The notes: generated by a model from the sequence alone, not told the origin. 64,000 nt of DNA from Stenotrophomonas maltophilia (GCF_004920835.1 NZ_QFHO01000010.1:62001-126000); one strand, 5' to 3'. Positions 24,417 through 33,831 are shown, numbered from the stretch's first letter. Numbers and translations are program-made.

Positions 24417-25631
24417 ATGGCCACCCCTTACCGCGACCTGTTCGCCGCCCCCGGCACCGCCGGCCTTGCCCTGGCCGGGCTGCTGGCCCGCCTGCCGCTG
24501 CCAATGACCGGCATCGGCATCATCACCCTGCTGTCGCAGCTGCGCGGCAGCTACACACTGGCCGGCACGGTGTCGGCCACCTTCGTGCTGACCTACGCGC
24601 TGCTGTCGCCACAGGTATCGCGCTGGGTCGACCGCCATGGGCAGGGCAGGGTGCTGCCGTGGGCCACGGCGGCCAGTGCGGCCGGTCTGCTGTTGCTGCT
24701 CGCGTGCACGCTGCTGGCCGCACCGGACTGGACCCTGTTCGCCACGGCGATGCTGGCCGGCTGCATGCCCAGCGTCTCGGCGATGGTGCGCGCGCGCTGG
24801 ACCGCGATCCATCGCGGTCGCCCGCAACTGCAGACCGCCTACTCGCTGGAGACGGTGTTCGACGAGGTCACCTTCATTGCCGGGCCGCCGTTGGCGGTGG
24901 GATTGTCAGTAGCGGTATGGCCACAAGCTGGCGTGCTGGCTGCAGCCCTTCTGCTGGTGATTGGAGTGACCGCACTGGTCCTGCAGCGTGGCACCGAGCC
25001 GCCGCTGCAGCACTACGAAGGTGCAACACCCTCGCACTCGCTGTTGCGGCAACCGGAGATCCGCCCGCTGGCGTTGCTGATGCTGGCGATGGGAGTGATC
25101 GTCGGCACGGTCGACATCACCAGCGTGGCCTTCGCCGAACAGCGTGGCCAGCCCCTCGCAGCCAGCGTGGTGCTGTCGGCCTATGCGCTGGGCAGCTGTG
25201 CGGCAGGCCTGCTGTTCGGTGCGCTGAAGCTGCAGGTGCCGTTGCAGCGCCTGTTGCTGCTGGGCGCAGCGGCCACTGCGCTGACCACGCTGCCGCTGCT
25301 GGGGGTTGGCAGCGTGCCGGCACTGGCTGCAGCCGTGCTGCTGGCCGGGCTGTTCTTCGCGCCGACGATGATCGTGGCGATGTCGCTGGTCGAACAGCAC
25401 GTCCCCGAATCGCGCCTGACCGAGGGCATGACCTGGCTGCTGGCCGGATTGAACATCGGCGTGGCGCTGGGCGCGGCGCTGTCCGGGCAGAGTGTCGATG
25501 CGGGGGGTGTGCGCAGCGGCTTTGTCGTTGCGCTGGTGGCAGGCGGTGGCGTGCTGCTGTTTGCCGTGCTCGCGCAACGTGCACTGCGCCCGTCTGCGTC
25601 GACCACATCCCCTGAAGGAATCGTCCCGTGA
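24417..25631 (+). CDS. MFS exporter, first of a coupled pair
   Basis: A 404-residue inner-membrane protein with about twelve hydrophobic segments. The start at 24417 follows CTGGAG by six bases. Features include an early LLARLPLPMTGIGIITLLSQ segment and the loop 2-3 motif SRWVDRHGQGRVLP, which corresponds to the MFS motif A. It is probably a proton-driven exporter of a small compound. The substrate cannot be told. Its stop codon overlaps the GTG start of the next exporter (GTGA), so the two are translated together. The palindromes upstream suggest control by the divergent TetR protein. Confidence 0.85.
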   Translation: MATPYRDLFAAPGTAGLALAGLLARLPLPMTGIGIITLLSQLRGSYTLAGTVSATFVLTYALLSPQVSRWVDRHGQGRVLPWATAASAAGLLLLLACTLLAAPDWTLFATAMLAGCMPSVSAMVRARWTAIHRGRPQLQTAYSLETVFDEVTFIAGPPLAVGLSVAVWPQAGVLAAALLLVIGVTALVLQRGTEPPLQHYEGATPSHSLLRQPEIRPLALLMLAMGVIVGTVDITSVAFAEQRGQPLAASVVLSAYALGSCAAGLLFGALKLQVPLQRLLLLGAAATALTTLPLLGVGSVPALAAAVLLAGLFFAPTMIVAMSLVEQHVPESRLTEGMTWLLAGLNIGVALGAALSGQSVDAGGVRSGFVVALVAGGGVLLFAVLAQRALRPSASTTSPEGIVP

Positions 25632-26800
25632 GCGTTTCATCGCCTGCGCATGCCGCGCCTGTGCATCGCCATCCGTGGTGGGCGGTTTCCGCCGTCGGCC
25701 TCGCCACGTTCTCGGTGGTCACTACCGAAATGCTGCCGGTGGGCCTGCTGACGCCGATCGCCGACAGCCTCGGTGCTTCCGAAGGCACCGCCGGCCTGAT
25801 GATCTCGCTGCCGGCCCTGCTGGCGGCGTTGTTCGCGCCGCTGGTGGTGGTAGTCGCCGGTGGCATTGATCGCCGCCGCATCCTGTGTGGGCTGCTGGGC
25901 CTGTTGCTGGTGGCCAACATCGCCTCGGCTCTGGCACCCGGTATCGCCTGGCTGCTGGCCGCGCGCGTGCTGGTGGGGCTTTGCATGGGCGGCATCTGGG
26001 CCGTCGCCGGGGGCCTCGCGGCGCGCCTGGTGCCAGCACAGCGGATCGGCCTGGCCACCTCGATCATCTTCGGTGGCGTGGCCGCCGCCTCGGTCCTTGG
26101 CGTGCCACTGGGCGCGCTGATCGGTGATGCATTGGGTTGGCGCTGCGCATTCGCGGCAATGACGCTGTTCAGTGCGGCGGTCCTGCTGCTGCATGTGGTG
26201 GTGGTTCCCGCGTTGCCGGTGGCAACGTCGGTGCGGCCAGCGCAGTTCGTGCAGCTGCTCGGCCATCGCAGCCTGCAGCGCGGCCTGTGGTTGACTGTGC
26301 TGCTGGTGTCCGGGCACTTCATCGCCTTCACCTACGTGCGGCCGCTGCTGACGACGGTGTCGGGCGTGGATGCGAAGTGGATCGGCGCCCTGCTGTTTGC
26401 CTATGGCCTGGCCGGCATCGCCGGCAACTTCATCGCCGGTCCGATGGCCGCACGGCATCCGCGTGGAATGCTGCTGGCGATTGCCTTGGGCCTGCTGCTG
26501 ACGCCGCTGTTGCTGCTGTGGGTGGGCAGTACGCCGGCCGGCGGCATTGCGGTGCTGCTGTTGTGGGGCCTGGCCTACGGCGGTGTGTCGGTGGGCCTGA
26601 TGGGCTGGATGATGAAGGCGGTGCCGCAGGCCGTCGAGATCGCCACTGCGCTGTATGTGGGCGTGTTCAACATCGGCATCGCAGCGGGCGCGTGGGGCGG
26701 GGGCCGTCTGCTGGATGGCATCGGGTTGCACGCCAACCTGTGGGCTGCGGCGGTGTTGGCTGCGAGCGCTCTGCTGATGGTTGCCACCACCCGCAGGTAG
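25628..26800 (+). CDS. MFS exporter, AraJ/NepI-like, second of the pair
   Basis: A 390-residue twelve-helix transporter of the DHA1 type. It starts at GTG 25628 inside the stop of the preceding gene. The first segment, FSVVTTEMLPVGLLTPIADS, is typical of the AraJ, NepI and YdhP group of sugar or nucleoside exporters, and VVAGGIDRRRIL is motif A. Two different exporters in one operon may form a pair or act on different substrates of the same inducer. The stop TAG (26798-26800) lies in the GTAG end of a REP. Confidence 0.88.
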   Translation: MSVSSPAHAAPVHRHPWWAVSAVGLATFSVVTTEMLPVGLLTPIADSLGASEGTAGLMISLPALLAALFAPLVVVVAGGIDRRRILCGLLGLLLVANIASALAPGIAWLLAARVLVGLCMGGIWAVAGGLAARLVPAQRIGLATSIIFGGVAAASVLGVPLGALIGDALGWRCAFAAMTLFSAAVLLLHVVVVPALPVATSVRPAQFVQLLGHRSLQRGLWLTVLLVSGHFIAFTYVRPLLTTVSGVDAKWIGALLFAYGLAGIAGNFIAGPMAARHPRGMLLAIALGLLLTPLLLLWVGSTPAGGIAVLLLWGLAYGGVSVGLMGWMMKAVPQAVEIATALYVGVFNIGIAAGAWGGGRLLDGIGLHANLWAAAVLAASALLMVATTRR

Positions 26801-26819
26801 ATCCACGCGATGCGTGGAT
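26797..26819. repeat. REP palindrome supplying a stop codon
   Basis: GTAGATCCACGCGATGCGTG begins the unit, and its TAG is the stop codon of the second MFS gene. Confidence 0.75.
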
Positions 26820-26828
26820 TCCCACCCC

Positions 26829-26925
26829 GTGCCGACCAAGGTCTGCACCCACCAGAGCGAGGCATGTGCCAACCAAGGTCGACACCCACCAGAGCGAGGC
26901 ATGCGCCAACCAAGGTTGGCAGCTA
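26829..26925. repeat. 37-bp tandem array of degenerate REP units
   Basis: ACCAGAGCGAGGCATG occurs at 26851 and again at 26888, so the period is 37 bp. Three palindromic cores of the ACCAAGG type punctuate the array, the last (CCAACCAAGGTTGG) intact and ending in CTAC. Confidence 0.65.
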
Positions 26926-26934
26926 CCGGGAAAT

Positions 26935-26962
26935 GGAACGGGCGCCTTGCGGCGCCCGTTCC
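26935..26962 (-). terminator. Strong terminator of the M13 peptidase gene
   Basis: GGAACGGGCGCC and its exact complement form a 12-bp stem with loop TTGC. It is eight bases past the end of the peptidase gene on the minus strand and is followed there by ATTTCCC. It may also stop plus-strand transcripts. Confidence 0.75.
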
Positions 26963-26969
26963 AGTTACA

Positions 26970-29081
26970 TCACCACACCTTGACCCGCTTGTCCGGGGCC
27001 AGGTACAGCTTCTGGCCTTCCTTCACTTCGAACGCGGGGTACCAGGCGTCGATGTTGCGCACGGTGAGCGCGCGGAACTGGCCCGGTGCATGCACATCGG
27101 TCAGCAGCGAGTTGCGCAGCGCCTGCTCGCGGCTCTTGCTGCGCCAGGCCTGGGCAAAGCCGAGGAAGAAGCGCTGGTCCGGCGTGAAGCCTTCCAGGGT
27201 CTGGCCCGGCTTGCCCTGCAGCGACAGCTGGTAGGCATCGTAGGCAGTGCCCAGGCCGGCCACGTCGGCAATGTTCTCGCCCAGGCTCAGCTTGCCGTTG
27301 ACGTGCACGCCGGGGAACGGCTCATAGCTGCTGAACTGCGCGGCCAGCGCATCACCGGCGGCGTTGAACTGCTTCAGGTCCTCGGCGGTCCACCAGTTGT
27401 GCAGCTTGCCGGTCTCGTCGAACAGCGCACCGGCGTTGTCGAAGCCATGGCTGATCTCGTGGCCGATCACCGCACCGATCGCACCGTAGTTCACCGCATC
27501 GTCGGCAGCGCCGTCGAAGAACGGCGGCTGCAGGATCGCGGCGGGGAACACCAGGCGGTTCTCCAGCGGCACGTTCATCGCGTTGATGGTCTGCGGCAGC
27601 ATCGCCCACTCGCTGTGGTCGACCGGCTTGCCCAGCTTGGCGATGTTGCGCTGGTACTCGAACAGTTCGGCACGCTGCGCATTGCCCAGCGCATCATCGC
27701 GGCGGATCTCCAGGCCGCTGTAATCACGCCACTTTTCCGGGTAACCCATGCCCACGGTCAGGCCGGCGACCTTGGCCTTGGCGCTGGCCTTGGTCTGCGG
27801 TGACATCCAGGCCAGCGCATCGATGCGCTTGGCGAAGGCCGCGATGATGTTCTTCGCCATCTCGTCGGCGCGTTCCTTGGTCTTCGCGTCGAAGTGCTTC
27901 TCGACGTAGCGCTTGCCGATGGCCTCGCCTACTGCGTGGTTGGCGTCATCCACCGCGCGCTTCCAGCGGTCGCTCTGCTGCGGGGTGCCGCTCAGCGCGG
28001 TGCCGTGGAAGGCGAAACGGGCGTCGGCGAACTTCTTCGGCAGGTACGCCGCAGCACGGTCCAACGCGTGGAAGGCCAGGTAGTCCTTCCAGGCGTCCAG
28101 CGGCTCGGTGGCGACCAGCTTGGACAGGCCAGCCACGGCCTTGGGCTGCCACACGATGAAGTCCTGCTGCTTGCCCAGCGCCGCTGCATCGAGGAAGGCG
28201 TTCCAGTCCATGCCCGGTGCCTTGGCATTGAAGTCGGCCTGGGTCCAGGGGTTGGCACCCTTGGTCACGTCGTTGGTTTCTTCCTGGGTGGCGTGTGCCT
28301 GCGCGATCTTTGTCTCCAGTGCGAGGATGCGCTGCGCCTTGCCGGCCGGGTCGGCAACGCCGGCCAGCTGCAGCATCTGCGCGATGTAGGCCTGGTACTG
28401 CTTGCGCAGTTCGGCCATGCGGCCACCACCCAGGTAGAAATCGCGGTCGGGCATGCCAAGCCCGCCCTGCACCAGGTACGGCGCGGTGCGGTCCGGCTGC
28501 AGCATGTCCACCGACACCCACAGGCCAAACAGGCGGTCGGTGTAGAAGTTGGTCGCATTGAGCAGGTCGACATCGGCGCGCATGTCGCCGCCGAGCGTGC
28601 GCGCCAGGCCGGCCTTGTCTGCGATGGCTTCGATCGCCTTCAGCTGCGGCTGCACCGGCGCGAGGCCGTGCTGCTCGATGCCGGCTTCATCCATGAAGGC
28701 GGCGTAGTAGTCGCCGATCAGCTTGTCGTCACCGTTGGCCTGGGCGTTGCCGGCAGCACCTTCGAGGATGGCGCGGGTATCGGCCAGGGTCTTTTCGGCG
28801 ATGACGTTGAAGCTGCCGAAGCGCGAGCGGTCGGCGGGGATCTCGGTGTTCTTGACCCAGGTGCCGTTGGCGAAGCCGAAGAAGTCGTCGCCGGCGGCGA
28901 TGCTGCGGTCCATGCCGCTGGCATCGAAGCCGAAGTTGCCCAGCATCGGCTTGGCCGCTGCGGGTGCGGCATCGGCCGGCGCGGCGGTACCGGCGGCCGG
29001 TTGGGCCGGGCGGTCGCAGGCGGCCAGGGACAGGCTGGCAACGATGGCCAGTGCCAGGGTGGGACGGCGCAGCTTGGACAT
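26970..29081 (-). CDS. M13-family zinc metallopeptidase lipoprotein (PepO-like)
   Basis: A 703-residue enzyme of the neprilysin/endothelin-converting family. The start at 29081 is followed by a lipoprotein signal with lipobox SLAACDRP (cysteine near residue 22), so it should be anchored in the periplasm or outer membrane. The catalytic domain in the last third has the zinc motif HEISHGFD (IGAVIGHEISHGFDNAGALF) and the third ligand in LGENIADVAGL. It also has the family NAMNVPLENRLVFPAAIL and the C-terminal W. It probably cleaves short peptides. It is divergent from the large EAL protein gene with 287 bp between. Confidence 0.93.
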   Translation of the reverse strand: MSKLRRPTLALAIVASLSLAACDRPAQPAAGTAAPADAAPAAAKPMLGNFGFDASGMDRSIAAGDDFFGFANGTWVKNTEIPADRSRFGSFNVIAEKTLADTRAILEGAAGNAQANGDDKLIGDYYAAFMDEAGIEQHGLAPVQPQLKAIEAIADKAGLARTLGGDMRADVDLLNATNFYTDRLFGLWVSVDMLQPDRTAPYLVQGGLGMPDRDFYLGGGRMAELRKQYQAYIAQMLQLAGVADPAGKAQRILALETKIAQAHATQEETNDVTKGANPWTQADFNAKAPGMDWNAFLDAAALGKQQDFIVWQPKAVAGLSKLVATEPLDAWKDYLAFHALDRAAAYLPKKFADARFAFHGTALSGTPQQSDRWKRAVDDANHAVGEAIGKRYVEKHFDAKTKERADEMAKNIIAAFAKRIDALAWMSPQTKASAKAKVAGLTVGMGYPEKWRDYSGLEIRRDDALGNAQRAELFEYQRNIAKLGKPVDHSEWAMLPQTINAMNVPLENRLVFPAAILQPPFFDGAADDAVNYGAIGAVIGHEISHGFDNAGALFDETGKLHNWWTAEDLKQFNAAGDALAAQFSSYEPFPGVHVNGKLSLGENIADVAGLGTAYDAYQLSLQGKPGQTLEGFTPDQRFFLGFAQAWRSKSREQALRNSLLTDVHAPGQFRALTVRNIDAWYPAFEVKEGQKLYLAPDKRVKVW

Positions 29082-29368
29082 GGACTTCTCTTGCAGCGGA
29101 AAACCCCAAGTCTAATCCGCCCCGGCCCAGCTGGCCGTTCCGTTGCACCGCAGCGCCTGTGCAGGATCTGGCTGAACGCGCGGATACGATCTTCACGGCG
29201 CCAGCTGCGTGGTGCATGCTGGCCGCTGGAACCCTGCGCGGACACGGGGAGGTGGCCATGCGGGGCGGTGCCAGGCGTCAAGAATGGCGTCCGCCGGCCG
29301 TTGAGGTCGGGGACGTGGAGGATTCGTTCGCGCATGAAGCCAGCCGACTGCACAAGGAAGACCGACCG

Positions 29369-32320
29369 ATGCCCGCGCTGAAACGGGCGTTGGCCCGGCC
29401 GCTGCGCGCCATCACCTGGGGCGGCGTGCTGCTGGGCGTGTTGCTGGTGGCTGGCTTGACCACCATGCTGGCCAACGACCACCACCGCCGGCTGGAGGCT
29501 GCGCAGCGCCAGAGCCGCGCGCTGGCGGTGGGCAGCGAGCGCCTGCTGGCGCTGGAACTGCGCAACCTGGAACGGGCGATGTCCGGCATCGCCGCCGACG
29601 CCGCCGAACTGTTCCGCCGCGTGCCGGTACAGGCGCCGGCACTGCTGGATGCCGCCATCGGCGGTGTGCTGAGCCGCCATGCCGAGCTGCACAGCATTGT
29701 GGTGCTGGACCGCCACGGCCGCGCGATCACCGCCGGCAAGGGTGATCTGAACCTGCCGCTGTGGACCGACCCGCAGCGGCGCGGGCAGGGCAGCGCGCTG
29801 TACATCGGTCCGCCGCAGCAGGCCGGCGACGATGGCTGGGTGGTGCCGCTGGCGTTGGCGATGGCCGACGATCGCTGGCTGCTGGCGCGGCTGCGCTGCG
29901 GCGAACTGCAGCGCATCATCGGCGGGCTGGATGTGGGCCCGAACGGACTGGTCTCGATCAGCGATGCCGAGGGCTACATGCTGGCGCGGGTGCCGGATCC
30001 GCATGGCACGGTCGGCCGTCGCTTCGACCTGCCTCGGCGTGACCTGCTCGGCAAGCAGGCGGTGGTCGAGCTGGGCAGCGTGCCGGGCGTGGTCGATGGC
30101 GTGCCACGGATCATCACCATCAGCACGCTCGAGCGCAGCCCGCTGGCGGTGCAGGTCGGGTTGGCCGATGAGGACGTGCTGGCGCCATGGTGGCCGTACC
30201 TGCAGGCGTCAGTGGCGATCGTGCTGGCCTACGTGGGAGTGCTGCTGGTACTGCTGTACGCCGTGCGCCGCAGCACCCTCCGCCAGCAGTCGATGGCGGA
30301 GGAACTGAAGACCGGCCACGCCGAACTGCGGCTGGCGCACCAGGTGGGCCGTGTCTGCACCTGGTATGTGGACGAGGACGCGGCACTGCTGCGCTGGTCG
30401 CCGCTGGCCCGTGAGATCTTCGGGGTGCAGACCGATGCGCTGCCGGTGGCTGATTTCTTCGCGCGCGTGCACCGTGATGACGCCGCGCGCCTGCAGCACG
30501 CCTTCGACCAGGCGTTTGCCGGTAGTGCGGTGCTCGACCAGGTGTTCCGGCTGGTGCTGCCCGGTGGCGAGGTGCGTTGGGTCGGTGCGCGTGGCCAGCG
30601 GGTGGAGGTGGCTGACAGTGAGCGGCGCATGATCGGTGCACTGACCGACCTGAGCGAGCGCTACCAGGCGCGGGAGCAGATGGGCGAAGCGGAGCGTCGC
30701 TTCCGCCTGCTGTTCGACCGCAACCCGGCGCCGTTCTGGGTATTCGATCCGGACACGCTGCGCTTCATCGAGGTCAACGATGCCGCTGTGCGCCAGTATG
30801 GCTACAGCCGCGAGGAATTCCTGGCGATGAGCATCCTCGACATCCGCCCGCGCGAAGGCTGGGACGAGGTGAAGGGCGCGATCGCCAAGGCCCGGGTCGG
30901 CGAGCTGCAGGACGCCACCGTGCGACTGCACCGGCGCAAGGACGGCAGCGTGTTTGAAGTACGTGCACATCTGTCCCGGCTCGACTTCGACGGCCAGCCG
31001 GCATGCCTGGTGCTGGCCGAGGATGTCAGCGAACGGCTGGCCTATGAGCGCGACCTGGCCTACCAGGCGCGGCACAACCCGGCCACCGGCCTGCTCAACG
31101 TGCGCGCGCTGACCGAACAGCTGGACGAGCACGATGCGGGCTACACCATTGCGTTCGTACAGCTGCGCGGCCTGCAGCTGGTGGCCGATACGCTGGGACG
31201 CGAGATCGGCGATGCGGTGCTGCAGTCGATGGCCACCCGGCTCGGCGGGCTGGGTGCACGCTGCGGCACGCTGGCCTTCCAGCCGGCAGAAGATTTCGTG
31301 TTCGCCATCAGCACCGGGCAGGATGTCCAGCGCGTGCTGGACGACCTGCTGCAGATCGTATCGGCGCCGATGCGCGGCAAGGATTCGCTGCACCAGTTCG
31401 AGCCGCGTATCGGCGTGGCTACGCACGTGGCCGGTGACGGGCACAGCGCTGAGCAGGTGATCGGCATGGCGGCACAGGCCGCGCATGCAGCGCGCGCCGA
31501 GGGCAATGTGGTGGTCTGGTTCGACGCGGCGGTGACCACGCGGCTGGCCGACCGCCTGCGCCTGGCCGGGCGCATCCATGCCGCCATCGACAACGAATTC
31601 CAGCTGTACTTCCAGCCGATCCGGCACGCCGGCGATGGCAGCCCGGCAGCGCTGGAGGCGCTGCTGCGCTGGCCGCAGGCTGATGGCAGTTTCATTCCGC
31701 CCAACGAGTTCATCCCGTTGTGCGAAGACACCGGACTGATCCTGGCACTGGGGCGCTGGGTGATCCGCGCGGCGGCGAAGGCACAGCGGCGGCTGGTCGA
31801 TGCCGGTTGGGGCGAGCTGCCGATCGCGGTCAACGTGTCGGCGGTGCAGTTCTTCAACAGTGACCTGGTAACCGAGTTCACGCGCGCGCAGCAGGACTTC
31901 GGCCTGGCTCGCGGCGCGTTGCACGTGGAGCTGACCGAGAGCAGCCTGATGCGCAAGCCGGCGCAGGCGATGCAGACCATGCAGCGCCTGCACGAGCAGG
32001 GCATCAGCGTGTCGCTGGATGATTTCGGTACCGGCTACTCGAGCATGTCCTACCTGCAGCACCTGCCGCTGGACATCCTGAAGATCGACCGCAGCTTCGT
32101 TGCCGACGTGGAAACCAACCCACGCAATGCCTCGATCTGCCGCGCGCTGCTGTCGCTGGGCCACAGCATGGGGCTGACCATCATCGCCGAGGGCGTGGAA
32201 ACGCCCGGGCAGCTGGACTGGCTGGCCGCGCACGGCTGTGACCAGGTACAGGGCTATCTGCTGGGCCGGCCGGCGCCGCTGGAGCAGATCATTGATGCGC
32301 TGGACGAGGTTCCCGCCTGA
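29369..32320 (+). CDS. Membrane PAS-GGDEF(degenerate)-EAL signalling protein
   Basis: A 983-residue cyclic-di-GMP protein. ATG 29369 follows AAGGAAG by eight bases. Membrane segments near 15-40 and 275-300 bracket a periplasmic sensor domain (LHSIVVLDRHGRAITAGKGD). Two PAS domains follow (about 320-430 and 440-570; the second has RFRLLFDRNPAPFWVFDPDT). The GGDEF signature is replaced by PAEDF (about 650), so diguanylate cyclase activity is unlikely. The EAL domain (about 735-975) keeps ALEALLRWPQ, DDFGTGYSSM and EGVETPGQ. It should be a phosphodiesterase tuned by PAS ligands. It is a lone gene. Confidence 0.9.
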   Translation: MPALKRALARPLRAITWGGVLLGVLLVAGLTTMLANDHHRRLEAAQRQSRALAVGSERLLALELRNLERAMSGIAADAAELFRRVPVQAPALLDAAIGGVLSRHAELHSIVVLDRHGRAITAGKGDLNLPLWTDPQRRGQGSALYIGPPQQAGDDGWVVPLALAMADDRWLLARLRCGELQRIIGGLDVGPNGLVSISDAEGYMLARVPDPHGTVGRRFDLPRRDLLGKQAVVELGSVPGVVDGVPRIITISTLERSPLAVQVGLADEDVLAPWWPYLQASVAIVLAYVGVLLVLLYAVRRSTLRQQSMAEELKTGHAELRLAHQVGRVCTWYVDEDAALLRWSPLAREIFGVQTDALPVADFFARVHRDDAARLQHAFDQAFAGSAVLDQVFRLVLPGGEVRWVGARGQRVEVADSERRMIGALTDLSERYQAREQMGEAERRFRLLFDRNPAPFWVFDPDTLRFIEVNDAAVRQYGYSREEFLAMSILDIRPREGWDEVKGAIAKARVGELQDATVRLHRRKDGSVFEVRAHLSRLDFDGQPACLVLAEDVSERLAYERDLAYQARHNPATGLLNVRALTEQLDEHDAGYTIAFVQLRGLQLVADTLGREIGDAVLQSMATRLGGLGARCGTLAFQPAEDFVFAISTGQDVQRVLDDLLQIVSAPMRGKDSLHQFEPRIGVATHVAGDGHSAEQVIGMAAQAAHAARAEGNVVVWFDAAVTTRLADRLRLAGRIHAAIDNEFQLYFQPIRHAGDGSPAALEALLRWPQADGSFIPPNEFIPLCEDTGLILALGRWVIRAAAKAQRRLVDAGWGELPIAVNVSAVQFFNSDLVTEFTRAQQDFGLARGALHVELTESSLMRKPAQAMQTMQRLHEQGISVSLDDFGTGYSSMSYLQHLPLDILKIDRSFVADVETNPRNASICRALLSLGHSMGLTIIAEGVETPGQLDWLAAHGCDQVQGYLLGRPAPLEQIIDALDEVPA

Positions 32321-32334
32321 TCGGGTTTCGCATC

Positions 32335-32397
32335 TGCCGGCCAGCGGCCGGCACTACCCGAGCGAAACATGACAGTAGTGCCGGCCGCTGGCCGGCA
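32335..32397. repeat. Inverted pair of GTAGTGCCGGCC REPs
   Basis: Units at 32335-32357 and 32375-32397 are perfect reverse complements with 17 nt between. They lie between the convergent EAL and LysR genes and could end both transcripts. Confidence 0.8.
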
Positions 32398-32411
32398 GAC
32401 GCCAGACTCGG

Positions 32412-33293
32412 CTACACCCCCGCATCCACCAGATGGTCGATGAAGCTGCGCACCTTTGGCGCCAGGTGGCTGCGGCTGGTGTAGACCGCGAAGATGCCGA
32501 TCGGCGAGGCCTCCCATTCGGGCAGGATGCGCACCAGGCGACCATCAGCCAACGCGTCTTCCAGCAGGAAATCCGGTTGCAGGATCACGCCCATGCCGGC
32601 GATTGCTGCTTCGCGCAGCACGTCGCCGTTGTTGGCGTGCAGCAGGCTGCTTACTGCCACCTTCACTTCGCCACCGGGCCCCTGCAGCGGCCAATGGTCA
32701 CCGGCGGACCAGTAGCTGTAGCTCAGGCATGCATGTGCCTGCAGCTCCTGCGGGGTCTTCGGCGCACCGTGCACGGCCAGGTACGAAGGTGCGGCGCACA
32801 GGCTCACCCGCGATTCGCCCAGGCGGCGGGCGATCAGCGTGGGGCCGGGCTCGCGGGTGATGCGGATGGCCACGTCGTAGCCTTCTTCGACCATGTCCAC
32901 CAGGCGGTCGGACAGGGCCAGGTCCAGTTCCACCTGTGGAAAGCGCTCGCGGTAGCTGGCCAGTAGTGGCCCGAGGCGAGCGATGCCCCAGCTGACCGGC
33001 GCGTTGATCCGCAGCGTGCCCGAGGGCTCCAGCGCCTGTGCACCGATGCTGGCCTCCAGCGCGTCGAACTCGGCCAGCAGGCGCACGCACTGGGCGTAGT
33101 AGGCGGCACCGGCACTGGTCGGGCTGACCCGGCGCGTGGTGCGGTGGAGCAGGCGCGTGGCCAGGCGCTTCTCCAGCGCGGCGACGTGGCGGGTGACGCC
33201 GGCGGTGGACAGGTCCAGGGCCTGCGCGGCAGCACTGAAGCCGTTGCGCTCGACCACCGCCACGAACACGCGCATCGCCTCGAGGGTGTCCAT
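32412..33293 (-). CDS. LysR-family regulator of the doxX-dioxygenase set
   Basis: A 293-residue LysR-type regulator. The winged helix-turn-helix (residues 1-60) reads FVAVVERNGFSAAAQALDLS and VTRHVAALEKRLATRLLHRT. The effector domain follows (ALSDRLVDMVEEGYDVAIRI). It belongs to the large CrgA/DsdC-like group whose ligands are usually unknown. It is divergent from doxX and the DOPA-type dioxygenase gene. A 28-bp dyad in the 96-bp gap is the likely binding site, so it probably controls those genes and itself. Confidence 0.92.
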   Translation of the reverse strand: MDTLEAMRVFVAVVERNGFSAAAQALDLSTAGVTRHVAALEKRLATRLLHRTTRRVSPTSAGAAYYAQCVRLLAEFDALEASIGAQALEPSGTLRINAPVSWGIARLGPLLASYRERFPQVELDLALSDRLVDMVEEGYDVAIRITREPGPTLIARRLGESRVSLCAAPSYLAVHGAPKTPQELQAHACLSYSYWSAGDHWPLQGPGGEVKVAVSSLLHANNGDVLREAAIAGMGVILQPDFLLEDALADGRLVRILPEWEASPIGIFAVYTSRSHLAPKVRSFIDHLVDAGV

Positions 33294-33295
33294 TG

Positions 33296-33355
33296 TTGCG
33301 CCTTTTGAAATAAATACGGTCGAAAGATCGTATTTATCGATCCGTGAAGGCGCAA
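33296..33355. promoter_or_regulatory. Nested dyads between lysR and doxX
   Basis: The inner repeat is ATAAATACG (33310-33318), 10 bases, then CGTATTTAT (33329-33337). The outer repeat is TTGCGCCTT (33296-33304) with AAGGCGCAA (33347-33355). The inner one contains ATAC/GTAT half-sites, as expected for a LysR-type box. Both are perfect. The region is notably A+T-rich for this genome. Confidence 0.7.
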
Positions 33356-33389
33356 TAACCTGTGGTCACTCCCTCAAGGTGTTTCCCCC

Positions 33390-33800
33390 ATGCACACCAC
33401 GACTGCTCCTGTTTCGCCGCTGGCCCCGTATGGCGCCACCCTGCTGCGCCTGGCCCTGGGCGTGCTGTTCCTGGTCCATGCGCTGACCAAGCTGCTGGTG
33501 TTCACCCCGGCCGGTACCGCCGCGTTCTTCGAATCGCTGGGCCTGCCTGGCGTGCTCGGTTACCTCACCATCGGCGTTGAGCTGGTGATCACCGCCGCAT
33601 TGCTGCTGGGCATCTACGCACGCTGGGTGGGCCTGATCGGCGTGCCGCTGCTGCTGGGCACCATCGTCACCGTGCATGGCGCCAATGGCTTCAGTTTCGC
33701 CAACGCTGGCGGCGGCTGGGAATACCCGGCGTTCTGGGCGCTGGCGCTGGTGGTGCTGTTCCTGGTCGGCGACGGCAAGTGGACCCTGCGTTCGCGCTGA
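33390..33800 (+). CDS. DoxX-family membrane protein
   Basis: A 136-residue protein with four hydrophobic segments, of the DoxX/YphA group (LLRLALGVLFLVHALTKLLV; LGYLTIGVELVITAALLLGI). Members are inner-membrane proteins found beside redox enzymes; in Mycobacterium a DoxX homologue works with superoxide dismutase and a thiol oxidoreductase, and elsewhere the role is open. It is 32 bp from the dioxygenase gene that follows and is surely in one transcript with it. The divergent LysR gene is the presumed regulator. Confidence 0.88.
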   Translation: MHTTTAPVSPLAPYGATLLRLALGVLFLVHALTKLLVFTPAGTAAFFESLGLPGVLGYLTIGVELVITAALLLGIYARWVGLIGVPLLLGTIVTVHGANGFSFANAGGGWEYPAFWALALVVLFLVGDGKWTLRSR

Positions 33801-33831
33801 TCGCCGCTTGATCCTGCAACTGGAGAATTCC

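Noticed and set aside
30209..32233. A 674-codon open frame opposite the EAL protein gene
   Set aside because: Same artefact; the plus strand holds PAS and EAL motifs.
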